DNA of 64,000 nucleotides from Aquamicrobium sp. (GTDB lineage Bacteria > Pseudomonadota > Alphaproteobacteria > Rhizobiales > Rhizobiaceae), in contig NZ_JAMLIE010000003.1 in NCBI RefSeq assembly GCF_023954335.1, positions 1 to 64,000 of the forward strand, in the 5' to 3' direction. Position 1 is the first letter of the stretch. Each line of letters opens with the position of its first letter. Both the position numbers and the translations under genes were made by a program. Under the pieces are notes generated by a model. It saw nothing but the letters and a program-made list of their open reading frames with translations. It ran no database searches and was not told the DNA's origin. Positions 42,740 through 51,958 of the stretch are shown here, one piece after another.

Positions 42740-43906
42740 ATGGGTTTCTTTGGAGGAATGAAGACCGTCGCGGCCTCGCTGTTCGCGCTTGCCCTCGCCG
42801 GGCAGGCCGTTCCCGCCTCGGCGGAGGAGCCGCCCTACAAGATCGGCGCCATCCTTTCGATGAGCGGGGCGGCGCCGCATTACGGCACGGTGATGAGCCG
42901 CGGCGCGCTGACCGCGATCGACGAGATCAACGCCGACGGCGGCGTCAACGGGCGCAAGCTCGCCCTGGTGATCGAGGATCACAAGAGCGGCGACACCCAG
43001 GCGGCCGTCGCCGGCATGAACCGCCTCATCACGGTCGAGGGCACCGAGATGGTGCTGTCGTCCTTCTCCGGCCCGACCGTCGCCATCGCGCCGATCTCGA
43101 AGGAGAAGGGCATCCTCGTCCTCAATGGCGGCGGCGTCAGCCCGCGCATGGTCGGCGTTTCCCCGCACATGTTCCACAACCGCTCGCTCGCCGCTGACCT
43201 CGGCGTCGCGGCGGTCCACCGCGCCAAGGAGCTCGGCTACAACCGCATCGCGCAGATCGCCGGCAAGTCCGAGTTCGGCGACGCGGTGATCGCCGCCTCC
43301 AACGAGGCGGCGAAGCAGCTCGGCATGGAGGTCGTCATCGTCGAGCAGTTCGCGACCGACGCCACCAACATCGACACGCAGGTCGCCAAGCTGCGCGCGG
43401 CCAAGCCCGACGTCGTCCTGTCCTGGCCGACGACGCCCCAGTCGGGCCTCGTGGTCAAGCGCGTGCGCGAGCTCGGCATGACCCAGCCCGTCCTCGCGAT
43501 GGAGTGGACGGCCGAGGACACCAAGGTCGCCGGCAACGACAAGCTCGAGAACCTCGAGATCGTCACCGACTACTTCGCCGTCACCGACGACAACCCGATG
43601 GGCAAGCGCTTCTACGACGACTACAAGGCCGCCTATGGCGAGGAGCCGGATTTCTACGCCGCCAACTACTACGAGGCGGTCTATGTCATCGCCGAGCTCT
43701 TGCGCCGCACGCAGGCGCGCGGCGCCGACGCGACCAAGGGCGCCGAGCTCACCGCCTCGCTGCTGGAGAATCCCGAATTCGACAGCGTCTACGGCGGCAA
43801 GATGCGCTTCAAGGAGAACGGCGTCGCGATGAAGCGCGTCGCCATCCTCAAGGTGCTCGACGAAGGCTTCGAACTGGTGAAGTTCATGCCTGTACGGGAA
43901 GAATAA
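42740..43906 (+). CDS. Branched-chain-type ABC transporter substrate-binding protein
   Basis: A 388-aa family-1/Leu-Ile-Val binding protein with a signal peptide (V-A-A-S-L-F-A-L-A-L-A-G-Q-A-V-P-A-S-A). Motifs include Y-K-I-G-A-I-L-S-M-S-G, A-I-D-E-I-N-A-D-G-G-V-N-G and Q-V-A-K-L-R-A-A-K-P-D-V-V. Such proteins also bind aromatic and other organic acids, which fits the CoA ligase downstream. It is the first gene of the plus-strand operon. Confidence 0.92.
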   Translation: MGFFGGMKTVAASLFALALAGQAVPASAEEPPYKIGAILSMSGAAPHYGTVMSRGALTAIDEINADGGVNGRKLALVIEDHKSGDTQAAVAGMNRLITVEGTEMVLSSFSGPTVAIAPISKEKGILVLNGGGVSPRMVGVSPHMFHNRSLAADLGVAAVHRAKELGYNRIAQIAGKSEFGDAVIAASNEAAKQLGMEVVIVEQFATDATNIDTQVAKLRAAKPDVVLSWPTTPQSGLVVKRVRELGMTQPVLAMEWTAEDTKVAGNDKLENLEIVTDYFAVTDDNPMGKRFYDDYKAAYGEEPDFYAANYYEAVYVIAELLRRTQARGADATKGAELTASLLENPEFDSVYGGKMRFKENGVAMKRVAILKVLDEGFELVKFMPVREE

Positions 43907-43939
43907 CGCCCGTCTTCCAGCGCCTTTCGGAGCAGTTTT

Positions 43940-44800
43940 ATGGACCTTTTCATCCAGTTGCTGGTGAACGGGATCGCCAATGGCAGCCAGTACGCGCTGC
44001 TGGGCATCGGTTTCGCCCTGATATTCGGCACGACCGGGATCGCCCATTTCGCGTACGGCCCCCTGTTCGCGGCCTCGGCCTATATCATCTGGTGGCTCGT
44101 CATGATGGGCATCCCCTTCGTGCCGGCCATCCTGATAGCGGTCGCCGTTTCCGCCCTGCTGGGCATGGCGAGCTACGTTCTGGTTTACCAGCCGCTGGTT
44201 GAACGGGACAGCTCGGCCTTCGTCATCCTCGTGACGTCGCTGGGCCTGTTCATCATCATCACCAACCTGATCAGCATCATCTTCGGCACCGACGCCAAGA
44301 CGCTGAACAATGTCGGCTATGGCATCTACTTCATCGGCGATGCCGTGGTCAGCGGCATCCAGATCGCGCAGGTGATCCTGCTCGGCGCGGTGGCGCTGCT
44401 ATTGCAACTGTTCCTGAAACACACCGGCTGGGGCCAGGCCATCCGCGCCGTGACCAACAACCCGGAAATGGCGCGCGTGGTCGGCATCGACACCCACAAG
44501 GTGGTGCTGATGGTCTTCGCCGCCGGCTCCGGCATCGCCTGCCTCGCCTCCGCCTGCCTGCTCCTGCGCGACGGCGCCTCCACCCATGTCGGCTTCCTGT
44601 CGGTGTTCTATGCCTTCATCGCCGTGGTGGTCGGCGGCGTCGGCTCGATCTGGGGGGCGGTCATCGGCGGCCTCGCCCTCGGCCTGCTCGAAAGCATCGG
44701 CATGTGGAAGCTGCCGTCCGAGTGGCAGTCGACCATCGCCTTCCTCGTCCTGTTCGTCGTCATCCTGTGGCGTCCGACCGGCCTGCTGAAGGGGCAGTGA
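43940..44800 (+). CDS. Branched-chain-type ABC permease (LivH-like)
   Basis: A 286-aa membrane protein with about eight hydrophobic segments. It starts Q-L-L-V-N-G-I-A-N-G-S-Q-Y-A-L-L-G-I-G, the LivH N-terminal motif, and has V-V-G-G-V-G-S-I-W-G-A-V-I-G-G near the C-terminus. It pairs with the permease half of the fusion protein next to it, three bases away. Confidence 0.92.
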   Translation: MDLFIQLLVNGIANGSQYALLGIGFALIFGTTGIAHFAYGPLFAASAYIIWWLVMMGIPFVPAILIAVAVSALLGMASYVLVYQPLVERDSSAFVILVTSLGLFIIITNLISIIFGTDAKTLNNVGYGIYFIGDAVVSGIQIAQVILLGAVALLLQLFLKHTGWGQAIRAVTNNPEMARVVGIDTHKVVLMVFAAGSGIACLASACLLLRDGASTHVGFLSVFYAFIAVVVGGVGSIWGAVIGGLALGLLESIGMWKLPSEWQSTIAFLVLFVVILWRPTGLLKGQ

Positions 44801-44803
44801 GCG

Positions 44804-46498
44804 ATGGATTACCTCTACCACATCCTCGTCGTCATCTGCATCTACTCGATCCTGGCCACGTCGATGAACATCGTCATCGGCCTGGCGGGCATGTTCGCCC
44901 TGTGCCATGCGGTGTTCTACGCCGCCGGGGCCTACAGCTCGGCGATCCTGACCACCATGTATGGCTGGCCGCCCGTCGCCGCCGCGGGCTTCGGCGTCGC
45001 CTTCGCCGCGCTGCTCGGCTCGGCCACCGCCTTGCCGGCCCTGCGCGTCGGCGGGCACTATCTCGTCATCATCACGCTCGCGCTCCAGGTGATCTCCGTC
45101 GATTTCCTGCGCAACGTCCCGGGCCTGACCGGCGGCCCCGACGGCATCAGCGGCATTCCGCGCATCGTCATCGGCCCGATCGTCTTCGACACCGCGCGCG
45201 AGATGCTGTTCCTGGCCGTGCCGGTCGCCGTCGCGGTCTACCTCGTCTGCCAGCGGCTCGGGCATTCGCCCTTCGGCCGCGCCATGCGGGCGATGCGCGA
45301 GAACGAGAGCGCGGCGATCTCGATCGGCAAGAACGCGCTCAGGCTCAAGCTCGCCGCCTTCGCCCTGTCGGCCGGCTTCGCGGCCCTCGCCGGCAGCCTG
45401 ATGGCCCACTACATCGTTTTCGTCAGCCCGCATTCCTACCGCGCCGAGGAGACGATCCTCATCCTGGCGATGATCATCCTCGGCGGCATCGGCAACTTCA
45501 CCGGCTCGGTGCTCGGCGCGCTCATCCTCGTGCTGCTGCCGGAGGCGATGAAGTTCCTGCCGCTGCCGCTCGGCACGGCCGACCTCCTGCGCAACGTCAT
45601 CTACGGGCTGATCCTCATCCTGATGCTGCGCTTCCGGCCCGGCGGCCTGCTGCCCGAGACCAGCAATCTCGGCAAGCGCTCGGCCAGGGGCGGCGAGAGC
45701 CAGCCCGAGGCGATGGCGATCACCGCCTTCGCCGCGCCGGAGGGCGAGACGACGCTGTCCTGTGAGGGCCTCAACAAGACCTTCGGCGGCGTGGTCGCGG
45801 CGCGGAACGTCGACCTCGCGCTGCCCGCGCGGCGCATCACCGGGCTGATCGGGCCGAACGGCGCCGGCAAGACCACGGTGTTCAACATGCTGACGGGCTT
45901 CCTCAAGCCGTCGTCGGGGCGCATCAGGCTGCGCGGCGAGGACATCACCGACACGCCGCCGTCGCGGATCGTCACCAGGGGGGTCGCGCGCTCCTTCCAG
46001 GACCTGCGCCTGTTCCGCCGCATGACCGTGCTGGAGAACGTGCTGGTCGCCTTCCCGCGCCAGCGGGGCGACAATCTGGTGCGCAGCATCTGCACGCCGT
46101 GGAGCGTCGACGCCGAGGACCGGCGGCTGACCGCGCGGGCGCGCCAGATCCTCGCCTTCATCGGCCTCGGCCACCGCGCCGACGAGCTGGCCGACAACCT
46201 GTCCTATGCCGAGGAGAAGCTGCTGGTGATCGCCCGCGTCATCGCCACCGAGGCCGAGGTGACGCTGCTCGACGAGCCGCTGTCGGGCCTCGATCCGAAC
46301 ACGCTGGCGCGCGTGCTGCCGGTGCTGCGCGAGATGGCGGCCAAGGGGCGCACGATCTGCCTGATCGAGCACAATCTCGAGGTGATCCGCGAGGTCTGCA
46401 ACGAGGTTCTCTATCTCGAATCCGGCGAGGTGGCGGCCAAGGGCAGCGCCGAGGAGCTGATGAACAATCCGCGCGTGTTGGAGAACTACATCCAATGA
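44804..46498 (+). CDS. LivM-LivG fusion: permease plus ATPase
   Basis: A 564-aa protein. Residues 1-290 are a LivM-type permease (A-T-S-M-N-I-V-I-G-L-A-G-M, L-G-G-I-G-N-F-T-G-S-V-L-G-A). After a linker of about 35 residues an ATPase begins near 325, with Walker A G-P-N-G-A-G-K-T-T, a degenerate signature L-S-Y-A-E-E-K-L-L and Walker B V-T-L-L-D-E-P-L. Fusion is known in this transporter family but is not the usual arrangement. It overlaps the next ATPase gene by four bases. Confidence 0.92.
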   Translation: MDYLYHILVVICIYSILATSMNIVIGLAGMFALCHAVFYAAGAYSSAILTTMYGWPPVAAAGFGVAFAALLGSATALPALRVGGHYLVIITLALQVISVDFLRNVPGLTGGPDGISGIPRIVIGPIVFDTAREMLFLAVPVAVAVYLVCQRLGHSPFGRAMRAMRENESAAISIGKNALRLKLAAFALSAGFAALAGSLMAHYIVFVSPHSYRAEETILILAMIILGGIGNFTGSVLGALILVLLPEAMKFLPLPLGTADLLRNVIYGLILILMLRFRPGGLLPETSNLGKRSARGGESQPEAMAITAFAAPEGETTLSCEGLNKTFGGVVAARNVDLALPARRITGLIGPNGAGKTTVFNMLTGFLKPSSGRIRLRGEDITDTPPSRIVTRGVARSFQDLRLFRRMTVLENVLVAFPRQRGDNLVRSICTPWSVDAEDRRLTARARQILAFIGLGHRADELADNLSYAEEKLLVIARVIATEAEVTLLDEPLSGLDPNTLARVLPVLREMAAKGRTICLIEHNLEVIREVCNEVLYLESGEVAAKGSAEELMNNPRVLENYIQ

Positions 46499-47211
46499 CC
46501 ACGGCACCCCATTTCTTCGCCGTATCCAACCTCTCGGTCGGCTACGGCAAGCGCCCCGTCTGCACCGATGTCAGCTTCTCCATCGATGCCGGCGCCATCC
46601 TCCTGATGCTGGGCCACAACGGCGCGGGCAAGTCGACGCTGGTCAAGTCGCTGTTCGGCCTGATCCGGCCGCGCGCGGGACATGTCCGCCTCGCCGGCGA
46701 GGAGATCGGCGGCCGCGACCCGCGCGAGAACGTGCTGCAGGGCTTCGCCTTCGTCCCGCAGGGCCATCCCGTCTTCAGCCGGCTGACGGTCGAGGAGAAC
46801 CTTCGTCTCGGCGGCTTCGTGCTCAACGACAAGGCGCGGGTGCAGGCGGAGATGGACAAGGTCTACGCGCTGTTCCCGGTGCTCGCGGCGCGGCGCAGGC
46901 AGAGCGCCGGCACGCTTTCGGGCGGCCAGCAACAGATGCTGGCCATCGGCATGGCGCTTGTGCTGTCGCCGCGGCTCCTGATCCTCGACGAGCCCTCGAT
47001 CGGCCTTGCCCCCAGCCTGGTCGGCTCGGTGATGGAAAGCGTCGCCGCGATCCGCGACGCGCTCGGCACGGCGATCCTCCTCGTCGAGCAGAACGTCGAG
47101 AAGAGCCTGCCCATCGCCAACAGCGTGATGATCCTGCGCACCGGACGCGTCGTCTATGCCGGCGCGCCCGAGCCGCTGACGGATCGCCGACGCCTCATCG
47201 AATATTTCTGA
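46495..47211 (+). CDS. livF: Branched-chain-type ABC ATPase (LivF-like)
   Basis: A 238-aa ATPase with Walker A G-H-N-G-A-G-K-S-T, signature L-S-G-G-Q-Q-Q-M-L-A, Walker B L-L-I-L-D-E-P-S-I-G-L-A-P and V-E-Q-N-V. The ATG overlaps the fusion gene stop. It completes a full importer with one binding protein, two permease domains and two ATPase domains. Confidence 0.93.
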   Translation: MTTAPHFFAVSNLSVGYGKRPVCTDVSFSIDAGAILLMLGHNGAGKSTLVKSLFGLIRPRAGHVRLAGEEIGGRDPRENVLQGFAFVPQGHPVFSRLTVEENLRLGGFVLNDKARVQAEMDKVYALFPVLAARRRQSAGTLSGGQQQMLAIGMALVLSPRLLILDEPSIGLAPSLVGSVMESVAAIRDALGTAILLVEQNVEKSLPIANSVMILRTGRVVYAGAPEPLTDRRRLIEYF

Positions 47212-47227
47212 CGACAGGAGACATCGC

Positions 47228-48298
47228 GTGAAGAAGATTCTGATTGTCGGCGCCCTCGGCGCTGTCGGGCGCTGCGTGCTCGAGCATTTCGAGACGCTTC
47301 AGGACTGGCAGATCGTCGGCGCGGCGCGCCGCGCGCCGGACTTCCCGACCCGCGCCGACTGGGTGCAGGTCGACCTGCGCGACGACGCGGATTCGGCCGC
47401 CAAGCTTTCCGAGCTGCGCGGCATCACCCACATCGCCTATACCGCGGTCTACGAGAAGAGCGACGTGACGCGCGGCTGGTCCGAGATGGACCATGTGACG
47501 ACCAACCTCGCCATGTTGCAGAACCTCGTGCGCAACGTCGAGAAGAACAATCCGGGCCTGCGGCACATCACGCTGCTCCAGGGCACCAAGGCCTATGGCG
47601 GCCATCTCGGGCCGTTCCGCCAGCCGGCCCGCGAGAGCGACCCGCGCTACATGCCGCCGAACTTCTACTACAACCAGATGGACTGGATCGCGGAGGAGCA
47701 GCAGGGCAAGGACTGGACGTGGTCGATCCTGCGGCCGCAGATCGTCTGCGGCATCGCCATCGGCTCGCCGCTGAACATCATCACCGCCATCGGCGTGTTC
47801 GCCTCGGTCTCGCGCGAATACGGCATGCCGCTGCGCTTCCCGGGCGGCGTCGAGCGCATCGGCGAGGCCACCGACGCGCGCCTGATCGCCAGGGCGATCG
47901 AATGGGCGGCCACCAGCCCCAACAGCCACAACGAGGTGTTCAACATCACCAATGGCGACGTCTATGTCTGGCACAATGTCTGGCCGAAGGTCGCCGAGCT
48001 GTTCGGCATGGAGCTCGCGCCCGCGCATCCCTTCTCGCTGGCGCGCGTCATGCCCGAGAACGAGCCGGTCTGGGACGCGATGGTCGCGAAATACGGCCTC
48101 CAGCCCTACAAGTACAAGGAGATCGTGCCGTCCTGGCAGTTCGCCGACTTCCTCCTCGGCTACGGCCAGCGCCCCAACCCGCACCATATGAGCACGATCA
48201 AGATCCGGCAGGCCGGCTTCGCCGACTGCATCGACACCGAGGCGATGTTCGTCGAGCTGCTCGGCGAGCTCCAGAACCGCAAGATCCTGCCGAGGTGA
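47228..48298 (+). CDS. PRISE-type SDR oxidoreductase
   Basis: A 356-aa extended short-chain dehydrogenase with the nucleotide motif G-A-L-G-A-V-G near 8-14. The active-site Lys121 is in L-Q-G-T-K-A-Y-G-G-H, and Tyr147/148 is in P-N-F-Y-Y-N-Q-M-D-W, matching the N-F-Y-Y motif of progesterone-5-beta-reductase/iridoid-synthase-like enzymes, which have Lys and Tyr in this arrangement. Such enzymes reduce 1,4-enones with NADPH. The substrate in this operon is unknown; an enone or cyclic compound is likely. Confidence 0.85.
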   Translation: MKKILIVGALGAVGRCVLEHFETLQDWQIVGAARRAPDFPTRADWVQVDLRDDADSAAKLSELRGITHIAYTAVYEKSDVTRGWSEMDHVTTNLAMLQNLVRNVEKNNPGLRHITLLQGTKAYGGHLGPFRQPARESDPRYMPPNFYYNQMDWIAEEQQGKDWTWSILRPQIVCGIAIGSPLNIITAIGVFASVSREYGMPLRFPGGVERIGEATDARLIARAIEWAATSPNSHNEVFNITNGDVYVWHNVWPKVAELFGMELAPAHPFSLARVMPENEPVWDAMVAKYGLQPYKYKEIVPSWQFADFLLGYGQRPNPHHMSTIKIRQAGFADCIDTEAMFVELLGELQNRKILPR

Positions 48299-48308
48299 GA
48301 CCGCAGCC

Positions 48309-49901
48309 ATGACCGCGCCCATGACAGCCCAGTGGGACACCATCGCCGCGCTCGTGCGGGCGCGGGGCCGCGAACGGCCCGACGACCTCGCCTTCGAGAT
48401 CGCCGGCCGCGCGATGAGCTATCGCGAGGTCGACGCGGCCTCGGACCGCGTGGCGGCCGGCCTCGCCGCGCGCGGCATCGCCAGGGGCGACCGCGTCGTC
48501 AGCTTCGCCTACAACTGCCCCGAGCAGGTCCTGACCTGGTTCGGCTGCATGAAGCTCGGCGCGGTGTGGGCGCCGCTGAATGTCGGCCTTCTGGGCGAAG
48601 ACCTCGCCTATTGCCTGCGCGACCTCGCGCCGTCGCTGATGGTGGTCGATGCCGAGAACTTTCCCAAGCTGAAGGACGTCGCCGACCGGACGCCGGCCTT
48701 TCCGGTCGTCCTGATCGACGGCGTAGAGGATGGGCCGGAACCCTTCGCCGCGCTGCTCGCGGGCGCGGGCCCGTGCCCGGATGTCGAGCTCGGGCCGGGC
48801 GATCCGGCGGTGGTGATCTATACCGGCGGCACGACGGGCATGCCCAAGGGCGTGCTGCTGCCGCAATTCGCCTGGATCGCCGCCGGCTACCGCTACATCG
48901 AGGCCTTCGACGTCCGCCCCGGCGACTGCCACTACAGCGTCTGCCCGCTGTTCCACAATTCCGGGCTGATGCTGGGCCTGATCGGCCCCTACGTCGCCGG
49001 CATTCCGACCCATCTGGAGCGCTGGTTCAGCGTCAGCCGCTTCTGGGAGCGCGTGCGCGACACCGGCGCGACGGTCCTCGACCCGATCGGCACCATGGTC
49101 ACGCTGCTGTGCCAGCAGCCGCCGTCCGAGCAGGACCGCAACCACCGGGCGCGCGTCGCCATCGGCGTCCTGACGCAGGTGCCCGAAGGCGTCGGCCAGA
49201 CCTTCCGCGAGCGCTTCGGCGTCGAGACCGTCAACGTCTACTCCCTCTCCGAGAGCGGCGGCGTGCTGATCGTCCACAACCCCGTCGGCTCGCCGAAGCC
49301 GGAATCGAACGGCAGGGGCGGCGAGCGCTGCGACATCGCCATCCTTGACACGAGCGACCGCCCGGTGCCGCCGCGCACCATCGGCGAGATCTGCCTGCGG
49401 CCCAAACAGGCCCACACCTTCATGCTGGGCTATCTGAACCACCCCGAGCGCACGCTTGAATGCTGGCGCAACCTGTGGCTGCACACGGGCGATCTCGGCT
49501 ATGTGGACGAGGACGGATACCTGTTCTTCGTCGGCCGCCACGCGCACTGGCTGCGCGTCAACGGCGAGAACGTCTCGGCCTACGAGGTCGAGAACGTGCT
49601 CAGCCTCTATCCCGGCCTCGAGGAGGTCATCGTCATCGGCGTGCCGTCCGAGCTCGGCGAGGAGGCCGTCAAGGCGTTTGTCCGCAGCGAGGCCGTCGTC
49701 GACCCCGCCGAGCTCTATCGCTGGGCGCTGCCGCGCATGGCGACGTTCAAGCTGCCGCGCTTCATCGAGCAGGTCGAGGAGTTCCCCCGCTCGGCTACCA
49801 AGCGCGAGGTCGAGCGCCACAAGCTGCGCGCCCTGCCGAACGACAAGGCGTGGGACGCCCACCGCGTCTTCGGCCGTCCGCGCCGCGCGAAGACAGTCTG
49901 A
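48309..49901 (+). CDS. Acyl-CoA synthetase (AMP-binding enzyme)
   Basis: A 530-aa ANL-superfamily ligase. P-loop Y-T-G-G-T-T-G-M-P-K-G is near 178-188, then Y-S-L-S-E-S-G, W-L-H-T-G-D-L-G-Y and the C-terminal hinge F-V-G-R. The lysine-bearing end is F-P-R-S-A-T-K-R-E-V. It activates the imported acid as a CoA thioester before the thiolase and hot-dog enzymes act. Confidence 0.92.
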   Translation: MTAPMTAQWDTIAALVRARGRERPDDLAFEIAGRAMSYREVDAASDRVAAGLAARGIARGDRVVSFAYNCPEQVLTWFGCMKLGAVWAPLNVGLLGEDLAYCLRDLAPSLMVVDAENFPKLKDVADRTPAFPVVLIDGVEDGPEPFAALLAGAGPCPDVELGPGDPAVVIYTGGTTGMPKGVLLPQFAWIAAGYRYIEAFDVRPGDCHYSVCPLFHNSGLMLGLIGPYVAGIPTHLERWFSVSRFWERVRDTGATVLDPIGTMVTLLCQQPPSEQDRNHRARVAIGVLTQVPEGVGQTFRERFGVETVNVYSLSESGGVLIVHNPVGSPKPESNGRGGERCDIAILDTSDRPVPPRTIGEICLRPKQAHTFMLGYLNHPERTLECWRNLWLHTGDLGYVDEDGYLFFVGRHAHWLRVNGENVSAYEVENVLSLYPGLEEVIVIGVPSELGEEAVKAFVRSEAVVDPAELYRWALPRMATFKLPRFIEQVEEFPRSATKREVERHKLRALPNDKAWDAHRVFGRPRRAKTV

Positions 49902-49964
49902 GGAAGCACGGATGAGCCGCCAGATCCCGACGTTTCCGGTCGCCTTGACGAGGTCAGAAACGGT

Positions 49965-49980
49965 ATTCTATATGCAGAAT
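49965..49980. promoter_or_regulatory. IclR operator overlapping the IclR start codon
   Basis: ATTCT-ATATGC-AGAAT, a perfect 5-bp-arm inverted repeat with the same TTCT-N6-AGAA core as the promoter operator at 42702. Binding here would give autoregulation of the IclR gene at its start. Confidence 0.6.
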
Positions 49981-50761
49981 GATGCAGAACCCCCCGAAAC
50001 TCGTCCCCGCACTGGTCAGCGGCATCGCTATCCTGCGTCTCATCAGCCAGAGCAACGAGCCGCTGCGCGTGGCGCAGATATCGCAGTCGCTCGGGCTGAA
50101 TCCCAGCACCTGCTTCAACATTCTCAAGACCTTCACCCATCTCGGCTGGCTGCGCTTCGACCCCGTCGCCAAGCACTATTCGCTGGCGCTGGGCGTTCTG
50201 GAGGTGGCGTCGAGCCTGCTCAGGCAGGGCGCCATCCCGCTGATCCGGCCCTATATGGAGCAGGTCGCGCAGGCCTACGGCGTCACCGTGCTGCTGTGGC
50301 AGCGGACGTCGGCCTATCGCCTGACGCTGGTGGACAAGACCGAGCCGATGGACGCGGCGATCCGGGTCCAGCTCGTCATCGGCCAGCGTTTCCCGGCGCT
50401 CATCGGCGCCATCGGGCGCAGCTTCGCGGCCAGCATCGGCATGGACCGGGCCGGGCTTCAGGAGCAGTTCAGGACGCTGCGCTGGCAGGCGGCCCCGACC
50501 TTCGAGGAATACTGGCAGGGCGTGGAGAGCGCCCGGCGGCTGGGCTACGGCACCGACCGGGAGAACTTCCAGATCGGCGTCAACGGCATCGGCGTCATGA
50601 TCGACAGCCGCAGCGGCGTGCCGTCCATGGGCCTGTCGACCATCTGGGTGGGCAACCGCTTTTCCGAGGCGCAGCTGGATGCCATCGGCACCCGGCTCAA
50701 GGAGCTTGCCGCGGAGCTGACCCGCAACGGCGCGGTGCCGGACTACGAAGACAGGCGCTGA
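49979..50761 (+). CDS. IclR-family transcriptional regulator
   Basis: A 260-aa regulator. Its winged helix reads V-A-Q-I-S-Q-S-L-G-L-N-P-S-T-C-F-N-I-L-K-T with L-V-S-G-I-A-I-L before it. The effector domain has R-L-T-L-V-D-K-T and Y-G-T-D-R-E-N-F-Q-I-G-V-N. It is in the middle of the operon on the same strand, about 80 bases after the ligase gene. It probably controls the whole cluster through the two TTCT-N6-AGAA sites, with the imported compound or its CoA ester as effector. Confidence 0.9.
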   Translation: MMQNPPKLVPALVSGIAILRLISQSNEPLRVAQISQSLGLNPSTCFNILKTFTHLGWLRFDPVAKHYSLALGVLEVASSLLRQGAIPLIRPYMEQVAQAYGVTVLLWQRTSAYRLTLVDKTEPMDAAIRVQLVIGQRFPALIGAIGRSFAASIGMDRAGLQEQFRTLRWQAAPTFEEYWQGVESARRLGYGTDRENFQIGVNGIGVMIDSRSGVPSMGLSTIWVGNRFSEAQLDAIGTRLKELAAELTRNGAVPDYEDRR

Positions 50762-50804
50762 GCGCCGGGCCCGCCGCGCGCCCTGACGGCAGGGGGGCGC
50801 GCGG

Positions 50805-51956
50805 ATGATCTCCCCCTTCGTTTCGGGCGTCGGCATCACGCCGGTCGGGCGGCTGGAAGGCAGCAACGCGCCGGGCCTCATCTCCTCGGCCGCGCTGGCG
50901 GCGCTGCGCGACGCCGCGCTCGGGCCCGCCGACATCGACGGCTTCCTCACCGCCTATTCCATCAGCTATCCGCACCTGATGCTGGCGTCCGTGCTCAGCG
51001 AGGGGCTGGGGCTGGCGCCGAAGGTCTGCGCCGCCGTGCAGGCCGGCGGCGCGACGGCGGCCATCCTGGTGATGCAGGCCGTCGATCTCGTGCGCTCGGG
51101 GCGCTGCCGCAACGTGCTGGTGGCGCTGGGCGACAACCGCCTGACCGGGGTGGGCCGCGACGGGACGGTGGCGCTGCTGTCGCGCATCGGCCATCCGGTG
51201 TTCGAGCAGCCCTTCGGCATCAGCGTCCCGGCGGCCTACGCGCTGGTGGCGCAGCGCTACATGGCCGATTACGGCACCACCAGCGAAGACCTCGCCGACA
51301 TCGCCGTACTGCATCGCGCCCACGCCGCGCTGCATCCGCTGGCGCACATGCGCGAGCCGATAAGCCGGGACGACGTCCTGTCCTCGCGCATGATCGCGAG
51401 CCCCCTGCACATGCTCGACTGCTGCCTCATCTCCGACGGCGCGGCGGCGGTGGTGGTCAGCGCCGAGGACGGGCGCGCCGACGCCGCCCGCCCGGCGGTG
51501 CGCGTCATCGGCGCGGGGCAGGCCCACACCCACGAGCACATCGTCGCCGCCCGGTCGCTGACTGAGTTCGCCTGCAAGGACGCCGCCGCCCGGGCGATGG
51601 CCGAGGCGGGGGTGCGCCACGACGATATCGGCGTGCTGGGCATCTATGACAGCTTCACCATCACGCTGGCGGTGCAGCTCGAATCCATGGGTTTCGTCCA
51701 GCCCGGCGAGACCGGGCGCGCCGTCGCTTCCGGCGTCTTCTCGCGCTACGGCAAGCACCCGCTGAACCTCCATGGCGGCCTTCTCTCCTTCGGCCATTCC
51801 GGCGCGGCGGGCGGGATGTTCCACGTCGTCGAGGTGGTCGAGCAGTTGCGCGGCACCGCAGGGGCGCGGCAGGCGCAGGGGCAGAAAATCGGCTTCGTGC
51901 ACAATGACGGCGGGATCCTCTCCGCCCATTGCAGCCTTGTTCTTGCGAGGGATTGA
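50805..51956 (+). CDS. Thiolase-like protein lacking the canonical nucleophile
   Basis: A 383-aa SCP-x/lipid-transfer-type thiolase. The region that normally holds the nucleophilic Cys (N-C-A-S-G-type motif) reads V-Q-A-G-G-A-T-A-A (78-86), with no Cys or Ser. The C-terminal G-G-L-L-S-F-G-H-S-G-A-A-G-G with the catalytic His is retained. Proteins of this kind are found with an OB-fold/DUF35 partner, encoded directly downstream. It may be an aldolase (retro-aldol thiolase-like) acting on a CoA ester. Confidence 0.85.
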   Translation: MISPFVSGVGITPVGRLEGSNAPGLISSAALAALRDAALGPADIDGFLTAYSISYPHLMLASVLSEGLGLAPKVCAAVQAGGATAAILVMQAVDLVRSGRCRNVLVALGDNRLTGVGRDGTVALLSRIGHPVFEQPFGISVPAAYALVAQRYMADYGTTSEDLADIAVLHRAHAALHPLAHMREPISRDDVLSSRMIASPLHMLDCCLISDGAAAVVVSAEDGRADAARPAVRVIGAGQAHTHEHIVAARSLTEFACKDAAARAMAEAGVRHDDIGVLGIYDSFTITLAVQLESMGFVQPGETGRAVASGVFSRYGKHPLNLHGGLLSFGHSGAAGGMFHVVEVVEQLRGTAGARQAQGQKIGFVHNDGGILSAHCSLVLARD

Positions 51957-51958
51957 GC

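Noticed and set aside
44399..46507. 700-codon minus-strand frame opposite the ABC genes
   Set aside because: Rich in R, A, D, E, H and Q repeats as expected from the reverse of high-GC transporter genes. The opposite strand has all ABC motifs. The same reasoning rejects 42698-44047, 47195-48343 and 48198-49862.
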